Part shown: positions 31,065 to 39,590 of the stretch, piece after piece
How positions within the stretch are numbered: position 1 is the stretch's first letter
How the letters are laid out: each line of letters begins with the position of its first letter
Source: Kalmanozyma brasiliensis GHG001
Lineage: Eukaryota > Basidiomycota > Ustilaginomycetes > Ustilaginales
Direction: 5' to 3'
DNA: 64,000 nucleotides
Assembly: GCF_000497045.1 (NCBI RefSeq)
Contig: NW_015961957.1
Span: 372,001 to 436,000, forward strand
Translations under genes and position numbers: made by a program
Notes under the pieces: generated by a model
Told to the model about the DNA's origin: nothing
What the model saw: the letters and a program-made list of their open reading frames with translations, nothing else
The model's database searches: none

Positions 31065-31459
31065 ACGAGCGCCCGGATTTGCTTTTGTATACCTATCGGC
31101 TAAGGGTCACTGGTGGCCTGCATTGCCTAGAACCGCTCGCAGAAAGTGCGATCGGATATAGTACGGACTTTTCTTTCACCATGCCGCTTGTGATACGTTC
31201 CGAGTGAAAGGCGCCCACAAGAGACTGAAGTGGGACTGAAGAGAGCAGCTTCGTGGGACTGCGGGCAGTGGTGTGACCTCAGCGCACCTTTCTCATTCAC
31301 TGCCACGATTCGCAGCAATGTCGGAGGCCGTCAAGCTGTATCGTATCGAACGTACACAGCTAGAATTGAATCTTCGACAAGATTTGCAAGAGGGGACCTT
31401 TCGTACTGGATCGATCGAGCTTCGCAATTCGACAGGCTACAACGTTGTCGAGCACCCAC
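31065..31459. other. Intergenic spacer
   Basis: These 395 bases lie between the hydrolase-like gene and the convergent gag-like ORF. They hold both 3' ends; no gene, terminal repeat or RNA is recognised. Confidence 0.35.
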
Positions 31460-32077
31460 CTAGACCTCGCACAGTTCGAAGCCCTTCGCGCGCTCGCACA
31501 GCTCGTCGAAATCCTTCGGCGCCTTCTCCAGCAGCTCGTCCCTCAACTGCCAGTAACCCGGGGGCAACCTCTGCACGAAGTCCCATGTGAGATTCAGAAT
31601 CGGCCTTTCGGGGTACAGCTCGTGTGCCTCCCCGAACTGCTCCACCAGATCCTCGATGGTCTCCCCAAAGATCGCCTCGGCCACCCTCTGGAGGGCCAAC
31701 AGATGTCGGTCTGACTCGGGGAACCTTTCTCGGAGCGCGTGTTCGAAGTGTGACCACGAGTTGGGGCGCTTGGTCGTGTCGTCCGAGTGGTAGTCGACAA
31801 ACCAGTCCCACGCCTCGCCGGTCAGGTATAGCAGAGGCAGCACGAGACGGTGTTCGCTTGCGATCTCGATATCACGGAGTGACGAGAGCCATACGAAAAG
31901 CGTGGTCGAGTTGGCGCACAAGGTGCCAGAGAAGAGTGGCACCGTCTCGTCAAGCCAGAATTGATAGACACCGTCCAGGTCGACCGCGACGAGAACGCGG
32001 GCGTCGGCGTACGTCATGGTCAGGATGCTGCTCGGGGAGGGGCAGCCGTATGCACGCAGCACTGGACTCGAGGACAT
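31460..32077 (-). CDS. Retrotransposon gag (capsid)-like protein, stand-alone; candidate domesticated gene
   Basis: From the ATG at 32077 the product has 205 residues (the frame is open 71 residues further upstream). It resembles Ty3/Gypsy gag capsid domains: residues 55-119 correspond to the N-terminal lobe (EHRLVLPLLYLTGEAWDWF, then NSWSHFEHALRERF), and 128-200 to the C-terminal lobe (ALQRVAEAIFGETIEDLVEQF, then a WDFVQRLPPGYW-type segment and DFDELCERAKGF). There is no CCHC zinc knuckle, protease, reverse transcriptase or integrase in frame or next to it. Third codon positions are almost all G or C, as in the neighbouring host genes, and no stop or frameshift breaks the domain. This suggests a host gene derived from gag rather than a decayed copy; a recent solo-gag relic is the alternative. 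It is head-to-head with a second gag-like ORF. Confidence 0.65.
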   Translation of the reverse strand: MSSSPVLRAYGCPSPSSILTMTYADARVLVAVDLDGVYQFWLDETVPLFSGTLCANSTTLFVWLSSLRDIEIASEHRLVLPLLYLTGEAWDWFVDYHSDDTTKRPNSWSHFEHALRERFPESDRHLLALQRVAEAIFGETIEDLVEQFGEAHELYPERPILNLTWDFVQRLPPGYWQLRDELLEKAPKDFDELCERAKGFELCEV

Positions 32078-32535
32078 GCTGGCAACGAGGACGGGGCGAA
32101 CGTCATGGAGGCGACAAGAAAGGTAGTGGCGACACAGAGACGAAGTTCTATAGCGATGCAGAGCGACGCTGCCCGCCCTGGTGGGTAAGCAAGGATCGAC
32201 ATCCTGTGGACTCCGGCTGAGTTCATAGCTAGGCATGGGAGAGGGAAGAAGAGGACGAGCTCCGTCACTTCGTTGATGCAATTGACCCACCCTTTGTCGT
32301 CATTCAAAGTTTGATGCATCGAGCGTCGAAATGCGGCGAGGTCCCACCACCACGTGCCATCAGATGAAGCTCCTTTCTACAATCACATGTGGGCGCGCGA
32401 CGACACAATGGGCGCATCTGCGCATGAGCGGCGCAGTCTGCGCACGAGCCCCGGATCTTCGATCTTCTGACGCTTTCATCGATTGTCGCACACACGGACT
32501 GCCTGTCGTCTTCAGACCACCAGCACCTTTTCCAA
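32078..32535. promoter_or_regulatory. Intergenic region between the divergent gag-like ORFs
   Basis: These 458 bases separate the two divergent start codons. Any promoters of the pair must lie here. I see no LTR-type inverted TG...CA ends and no primer-binding site. GCGCATCTGCGCATGAGCGGCGCAGTCTGCGCA (shown in parts: GCGCATCTGCGC near 32411, GCAGTCTGCGCA near 32430) is a patch of short palindromes. Confidence 0.35.
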
Positions 32536-33309
32536 ATGAGTGACACTCACCGCTGGTCTCACTATCGCGGAAAAGGCGAGCACCTCATCACCTTCTATGC
32601 AAAAGGCCTGCCGAACCCGGACAGCGTGCTGACAATGCAGCAGCTAGAGGATCACTCCTACACTGCGTCCGTCGATGGAGCGGTCCCCGTTCGCTATACC
32701 GTCGTTGACACCGTTTCACGTTTCCACGGGGACGGTCGGTGCTCCGATTCGCTCCAATGTTGGCTAGACCAGATCTGCCTGCTGCTACTCAAGCAGGACA
32801 TCCCGCTCGAACACCGAATTTGCATCCCACTGCTGTACCTCAGTCGAGCGGCGCGCTGCTGGTACAAAAGGCTCTACGCAGATCCCAAGAACGTGCGGAT
32901 CAATTCTTGGGACGAGTTTCAAGACGCTATCAAGGCCAAGTTCCTCCACGTCCGCGCACGCCGTCGCTGCAGACGACGTCAATGCTTGAGGTGTTTGGCG
33001 CCAACGACCAAATCGGAACGGCAGCAAGCCGACATACTGGCGCCAAAGCAAGTCGCGTGCCCGAGCGCGCTCCCAGGTCAATTATCGCAGACATGTGATA
33101 CTCACGATACTCTGTCTAATCCGCAACATGGTACGATAGCTTCGCTGCCCATCTCCAAGCCATCAGCTGGAAGCTTTGTTCACAAAACAAGGCCAACGAG
33201 AATCCTAGCCAGCTCGATGGAATCGGCAGAGACTCGATTGGTTGTCGCTGTAGAGCCCCATAGATCCTCTGATCAGCATAGACTTTGCGGAAACACCGAT
33301 TCGGAATGA
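32536..33309 (+). CDS. Second gag-like ORF, capsid N-lobe only; probably truncated or decaying
   Basis: A 257-residue frame. Residues 66-136 align by eye with the minus-strand gag-like protein: LEHRICIPLLYLSRAARCWY (91-110) and INSWDEFQDAIKAKF (122-136), with the same 30-31 residue spacing between EHR and NSW. After residue 138 the similarity stops abruptly, and the sequence becomes Arg/Cys-rich (RARRRCRRRQCLRC) and then featureless. I could not find a C-terminal capsid lobe in the other two frames. This looks like a paralogue that lost its C-lobe by deletion or frameshift, or a gene whose C-terminus has been replaced. No zinc knuckle of the CCHC type is present. Codon bias is weaker than in the partner, especially after residue 140. 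Confidence 0.5.
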   Translation: MSDTHRWSHYRGKGEHLITFYAKGLPNPDSVLTMQQLEDHSYTASVDGAVPVRYTVVDTVSRFHGDGRCSDSLQCWLDQICLLLLKQDIPLEHRICIPLLYLSRAARCWYKRLYADPKNVRINSWDEFQDAIKAKFLHVRARRRCRRRQCLRCLAPTTKSERQQADILAPKQVACPSALPGQLSQTCDTHDTLSNPQHGTIASLPISKPSAGSFVHKTRPTRILASSMESAETRLVVAVEPHRSSDQHRLCGNTDSE

Positions 33310-36300
33310 CGACGTTTGCCGACAGGAGGCAGCCGATTAGGTTTCACATCGTCTGATTTGAGCGGCAGGATCGGGAGACATCGCGGACCTGACAACCTCA
33401 TCAAAGGGACGCAGTCGTCTGCGATCTCTGGTAAGCTTCGGCAACGACCGGCTGGTACCGTAGAGCTGATTCCAAGTGTGCGTCAACCAGGCACGCATGA
33501 ACTGCGGGGGCTTCCGGCTCCACAATCGTCGAGTGCAGCATCGATGTGGGGCTCCACCTGATCGATGCGCATAACCGATAGGGCCGGCTCTGTGCCCCGC
33601 TTGCTACGCCGGGAGGGCACGGCTTGACGTCTACCCCGCATCAGAATTACGTAGGAGTGGGACGGGTTGACCGATGCAAAGACGTGCGGAGTCGATCCTG
33701 CGATTTCCACGTGGAGCCCAACGACCTTCATGCAAGATACAGTAGCAAGCTAGCGTCTCTCGGCTACCGGTTAGACCAGCCGGCCCATCGAAGAAGCCGG
33801 AGGCACGAGCGGGGTTGGGGGAGCAAATGGAACGAAAAGACTCCGCTCCCAATGGAAGGGTCGTGCCAAGAGAGTCAGCGTAAGCGAGCGCGTCGCGCGG
33901 GGACACCAGGACTTAAGCATGAGTGCGGAGAATGAGTCGCAGAGAAACCCAGCTCTCCGACTCCGCTTCAGCTCTCTAGCGCGCCAGTCATCGTCGGTGT
34001 TCCAATTCGATGTTCGCTTGACTGTCTTCCGAAGACACGATTCGAACGTCGAACGAAGCGTAAGCAGCTCAAGAGCGCACGAACGGGAGCGTGTGAGGGA
34101 AAATGTAGTTGTTCCGAAGCACGAAGCGTGCCTGACTGTGTCTTGGCACATTGACACTGCTCGACTGCGCATCAACGAGGACGCAAAGCGGTGTTGAACA
34201 GGATCGGCAAGGCCAAGATGAGCTGATTTCGAGGCTGACGACGGGCGCGCAAGACCGACCTTGCATGGACAGATTCTTGTTTGCCATTCCGAAGACCGCA
34301 GGAGAAAAGCTCTGCGGGGACCCCGCGCTCCATGAAGCTTCCGACGGGGCCAATAGGAAACGAGATCGAGATGCGACTGTCATCCTGAGGCAGCGTGAGA
34401 TGGATGTCCTGCACCAGGACCACCCCATATTGCACATCAAGGGTTCATTGTTCCCGGTGCTGGCCGAAGCCTCGACCTCCGATGTGCAGATCACAAAGGG
34501 ACCCGACTCGTCTGCGTGGACCGGATTAATTCGAGCAAAGTGGGCCTCTCGCAGTGTTGGGGCTGCATGAAACCAATCGACAGCAGCAGCTGTTGTTTCT
34601 GATCGGTCTAAGCGAGAGGTGGAGTGTGGGGTTGATGCTCGGCGAGAGTCCGCCAAGAAATTGCTTACCCGCAGTAGAACGCGCACAAAGTGGACGCTGT
34701 GTCACTTCGAGGCGTCCTGCTGCCTCGTCACCCGCGTGTGTCACCGTGTCATTGGCTCTGTCTGCTTCCAAGGCTAGACTCGCTCTCGCCCTCTTCTGCG
34801 CCACACCATCAAGCCACGCGTACGCCTCGCGTGCACCGACATCATTTCTGCACCTTGCCTTGACACGATGACCGTACCTTTTTGCTCCAGATGTAACCTC
34901 GCAGCTGGCTGAGACAAGCTGCAAGACGCTCCTGTCGTCCATCAGCCGCATCGATGAGCTGAGCTCATCAGCAAGCTGTGTTGCTGATTCGGACAAAAAA
35001 GAAGGCCAGTCGAGCGGTGCTTGAACACGACCCTCGGCCGCGAGGAGGAAACTTCTCTTCTCCCCGAGCGAAACAGACTGACCGCGGTCCAGCGTCTGCA
35101 TTGTCGACCATCTAGCAGTTCCGCTTTTGCAATTCCGCGAACACCAGGAGAGCAAGAGAGCGCGAGAGTTTGAGTGGTTTGCCCGCCGTTTTCGAGGTGC
35201 AGGTGGCAGTTTGACGCTGCAAATGAGCGGCAAAGTCCGGAAAGGGTGCAGTTCGCGCGCTTCCGCTGGTGCCAAGAACTCCGACGTGGTACAATACGTA
35301 CAAAACCTCGCACGGCCCCTGCTTTATCTTGTCGTCGTCGCTCGCATGACAGTTCAATGCCCACTCGCGCACGCTGTGGTCCACCCTTGACGCACGAGCT
35401 TCGAGCTACGATGCTGCTGAAGGCCAGGTCGCATCCGGAGGCGATGCTACGTGCAATAGGAGCGTGATGGAGTCGAGCTCTACCATACGTGGGAACGCGG
35501 AGTCGCAACCTGAGCCGAGCCAAAAGGAGGACGATGAACTGCGAGTCTGTCTCAGGCACCCTGTGTCGTGGAGGCAGTCCCGCTCGAATGCACCTCGTTT
35601 CTCTTGGCAGCAGCAGGGCGGGTGTGTTGTTGGGACCAAGCCTCGTTCGAAATGCGGAGTAGATTCGTAGAACTGCAGCCCAGCATTCATTCCTCCTAGC
35701 GCGAGTTTCGTTTGCCACGCGGCAAAATGGGGTTTGCAGGTGCAGAAGCGAGGTCGAATTTTGGACTAGAGACAGGCCATGTGCCTCATTCGTCCCGCTG
35801 CTTTGGCATAAACTGCTGTTCCGTCCGCATAGGCGAGACGGGTTTTCCCCACGTCTCTGGAGACATGCATAAGTCTTGGCGCCCAACTGTGCATCAAGCT
35901 TGGCCCTCGCCTCGTGCCTGCCTGTCGAGGTTGGCAAAAGCCACACACATCCCGCCAGCCCGCAGAATCAGATCGATGCGGGGCGAGAAACAAGATATTC
36001 GTCCGTTCGTTTGTTCGTCCAAATGATGTTGGCGGTGGCAGTGTCTGCAGTGCAGTTTCGCTGCATTGAACGCCTCGTCGGCGCTTCTGCAGTGTCCTCG
36101 TCGAGACCAGCCCCACATGACCTCGCCCGCAAATCCGTTGCCAAAACGCAAACGCTCTGTGCCAGAGAGCTCGAGCTCGACAACGGTACAGGTGTTGTTC
36201 TGGGTTTGGCCCTCTCGGGTACACGCGAACACCTCTAGCCGGGTTGTGATTGGCTCAGGTCAAGCAGCGCTTGGCCTGCCACCTCATTGTCGCCCTCAGC

Positions 36301-36646
36301 TCGTCTGCTATTGTTTTCCCTCGCCGGCCCAAACCAGCTCGTGTAGCCGTTGGAAAAGGATCCGGCCTGGACGGAGTCTGTGGCAAGGGTCTCGTATGGC
36401 TTGACACTGGATCAGCAAGGTCAAAGTGCTGCGCATCTGCCTCGGACTCGCTTGATGTCGAGCATGGCTGGCTAGTTTGGAGATCACGGTCGGTAACGAT
36501 GGCTGCAGGCTCATGCACCCCGCAAGCAGCTCCAGCCAACGGTTCGAGCGTCGTACCTGAACAGCTCGAGACGCCAAGCCAGGCCTTGGTGTACAAGCCT
36601 CCTAGCAAGGCCATCGTCCGCGCTCAGCCTCCTCTCAAGCAAGAGA
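33310..36646. other. Gene-poor region upstream of the permease (about 3.3 kb)
   Basis: No gene could be supported. Open frames at 34069-34686 (minus), 34151-34570 (plus), 34526-35275 (minus) and 34942-35946 (minus) are Arg/Ser/Leu/Cys-rich, mutually overlapping and without recognisable motifs. The plus frame at 34151 has the most protein-like stretch (HQDHPILHIKGSLFPVLAEA), but nothing to identify it. No LTRs, tandem repeats or tRNA are seen. The interval may be old transposon debris continuing from the gag-like ORFs, plus the permease promoter. Confidence 0.35.
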
Positions 36647-36653
36647 TATAAGA
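36647..36653 (+). promoter_or_regulatory. TATA box of the permease gene
   Basis: TATAAGA in AGAGATATAAGAAG lies 97 bases upstream of the ATG at 36750, followed by a very C/T-rich leader. This arrangement, and the highly biased codons of the gene, fit strong expression. Confidence 0.6.
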
Positions 36654-36749
36654 AGTCGGCCCTCTGCGTCCCACCTCCCTTTCCCCTCAACCCCTCCCTC
36701 AACCCCTCCTTTACCTACCTCCTCCCTTCCACCTACTACACTGCATAAG

Positions 36750-38415
36750 ATGTCGGCCGCTGACAACCGCGACCGCTCGGGCTCGCTCCACTCGGATGAG
36801 AAGGATGTTGGCTACCCCATCCAGCACCAGACTCTGTCCAAGGACACCACCCAGGACCCCGAGTCCAACCAGATCTCTGAAGACATCGACGCTGGCTTCG
36901 ACACTGCCGAGGTCAAGCGTGTGCGCCGAAAGGTCGACAGGCGTCTGTTGCCCATCCTCGGTGCCCTCTACTCGATTGCCCTGATCGACCGAACCAACCT
37001 GTCGGCCGCTCGTATCGCTGGTGCCGGTGTCGAGCTCAGGCTTACCGCTGGTACCAACTACTCGATCCCCCTGCTCATGTTCTTCGTTCCCTACATCCTG
37101 CTCGAGATGCCCTCCAACTTGCTTCTCCGAAAGATCGGTGCCGCCAAGCAGCTCTCGTTCATCGCCTTCTGCTGGGGTATCGTCATGATCGGCCAGGGTT
37201 TCGTCAAGTCATGGCAGCAGCTCACTGTCACCCGTGCTCTCGTGGGTGCCTTCGAGGCTGGTTTCTTCCCCGCCTGTGTGTGGCTCATTTCCACCTGGTA
37301 CGTCCGCCGCGAGTCGCAGGTGCGCATGTCGGCCTTCTACCTGATCTCGGTCGGTATCTCTGGTTTCTCCAACATCATCGCCTACGCCATGTCCTTGATC
37401 CGAGTCTCCGACCGCACCTTCCGAGGATGGCGTTGGATCTTTATTCTTGAGGGTGAGTACAGCTGTTATGCCCCTGGTGGAATAGCCCTGGTGGAGCGTC
37501 TCCAATGTTGATCGCGCTCCATTGTTGATCGCGCTGCAATGTCAGGTCGGAGATCGTTGAACAAGAAGACTGACCTCTGCCTCTCGAACCTCCCCAACTC
37601 TGATCACCACAGGTCTCGCAACCGTTGTCCTCGCCGTCATTGCCTACTTCGTCATCCTCGACTTCCCTGACAAGGCTGCCGAGAAGGGCTTCCTCACCAT
37701 TGCCGAGCGCGACATGATCCTCACCCGTATCCAGCGCGACCGTGGTGATGCGAAGCCCGATGCACTCACCTGGGCCAAGGCCGGCAAGTACGCCACCGAC
37801 ATCAAGGTTTGGCTGTACGGTCTCATGTTCATGTGCACCACCATGCCTACCTACGCCTTTGCCTACTTCCTGCCCGTCATCCTGCGCGGTCTCGGCTACT
37901 CGATCCGCGACTCGTTCCTGCTCGGTGCTGCTCCTTACGTCGTGGCCATGGTTGGTGCCTTCGGCTCCGCCGTGATTGCCGACCGATACGTCATCCGAAT
38001 GCCGCTGCTGATCGTCCAGTGCCTGCTGACCATCGCCGGTCTGGGCATGCTCTTCGTGCGCACCAACCGCCAGGTGCAGCTCGCTGGTGCCTTCCTTGGT
38101 GTCTGGGGTGCCAACGCCAACATTCCCTTCGTGCTCAACTTCTCGCAGAACAACGTCGCCGGCCAGTCCAAGAAGTCGTTCACCTCGGTCATCGTCATCA
38201 TGTTTGGTGGTATCGGCGGTATCTTTGCCTCGCTCGCCTTCAACGAGAAGGATGCTCCCCTCTACCGCAAGGGTCTGTACGCCACGCTTGCTTGCCAGGC
38301 CTTCAACGTGCTCTGCGGTGTTGGCTTCACCCTCTACTTCCTCTCGGCCAACAAGAAGATCCGCGCTGGCCGCAAGGTGGTCGACGACCGCCCCGGCTTC
38401 ACCTACGTCATCTAA
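36750..38415 (+). CDS. MFS transporter of the Dal5/Tna1 anion:cation symporter family, two exons
   Basis: Exon 1 is 36750-37452 and exon 2 is 37613-38415; the 160-base intron (GTGAGT...CACAG) gives WIFILEGLATVVLAVIAY at the junction. The product has 501 residues and about 12 membrane segments in two halves. Residues 1-55 are a hydrophilic N-terminus. The family signature RRLLPILGALYSIALIDRTN (about 64-83) is followed by LEMPSNLLLRKIGA and the cytoplasmic loop before exon 2. The second half has IRMPLLIVQCLLTIAGLGML, then FTSVIVIMFGGIGGIFASLA. Relatives import allantoate, nicotinate, pantothenate, biotin or similar organic anions; the substrate here is unknown. Codons are extremely biased to C-ending forms (GTC, ATC, CTC, AAC), suggesting abundant expression. 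The gene stands alone beyond a gene-poor region. Confidence 0.9.
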
Positions 38416-39590
38416 GCGTAGGGTTGCTTCGGCGCCGCTCTGCTCCTTTTATACCACGTTTACGTTATTGATGGATCGCATCGCATCCGCTTCTGTCGTC
38501 AGCGGCACACCGGTCTGGATGTCCTGAGATGGTCCGGTCGATGTATGTGTACTTTTTCTTAGGGTTTATTCACATTGCAATGACACATGATGTCAAGATA
38601 TCTATACCGAAGTGATCCTCTTCTGATGGCTGTGGCTGAGAGATGACAAGGCCGATTCAAGGAGGCAAAGGCTGAGTTGCTTTTGGCGCGCCCAATTTGT
38701 CAGGTGATGAAGTGCGCCTGCAGCAGATCGCGGACCCCACGCGTTGTTGAATTTTGCCATCATTCAGGGGCTTGCTCGTTTCTCGCTTCTCATCAGCGTC
38801 CGGGTTCGTTAGCAGCAGGGTCAGCATCCACGACGATCTTCACTGACTGATCCTGTCGCTCTGACTCGGAAGCATGCCGAGCATCGATCATCGAGAGGCT
38901 GTGAAGCGTGGGAACTCGGGAGTCAAGCATCTCGGCGCCGCTCCGAAAAGGTCGAGCTAGCAAGTACACGCAAATTGTCACACGAGCTTTCGAGGATCGA
39001 TCGGCAGGCTTTCGAAGGCAAGACGAGTCATCCGTCAATCTTTGCCTCTCGACAGGCAGCCATGGGAAGCCAGCAGAGGTACGGCGAATAGGAAGAAAGC
39101 TGGCGGCGGTCTTGTGCTGCGAAGTGAAGTCGAATCGCATGCTAAGCTGTGGTGCTGCTGCCTTCACCAACACGCTCGGAAAAGGGGTCCAAGTGGGAGC
39201 CTGTCGCTGTGTGCCTGTCCGCCTTAGAGAAGCGGGCGGAATATCAATATTAATAAAATTAGGCTTCCATTTTTAAATTGGCGAGTTTTGGCAGTCAGGC
39301 GGCAGCATTTGAGCAGCCCGCCAGTCACGTCAAGAAGGGTCTAAACATCGGAGATGATGCGGTGTGCCTTGCTTGCTGGTGTTGTTCTTGCTCAGCAAAC
39401 ATACACCTCCTCCTCCGCGCTCATATCACTCTTTCATTTCTGCCAGCCTCTCCCTCGCCGCTCTCTATACCGTTCTGACCTCCTCATTGACGTATCATCA
39501 CGATCACGGAGTCCAACATGACCTCCTCCACCACATAGCGCTCAAATTACAACACCAAAGCTCGGCAAACCTGCCGAGGACACGTCAGCC
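38416..39590. other. Intergenic region
   Basis: About 1.2 kb with the permease 3' end and the promoter of the next gene. An A/T-rich patch (AATATCAATATTAATAAAATTAG, in parts around 39241-39263) is unusual for this G/C-rich window and could be a promoter or replication-like element. No gene is supported. Confidence 0.4.

Noticed and set aside
33483..33731. Possible aspartyl-protease relic (minus frame containing ASVNPSHSYVI, faintly like LVDSGASHSFI)
   Set aside because: The catalytic DTG/DSG triplet is absent and the similarity is too short to separate from chance.
34942..35946. Minus-strand 334-codon open frame
   Set aside because: Arg/Leu/Ser-rich random-looking composition, no domain, poor codon bias; overlaps other equally unsupported frames.
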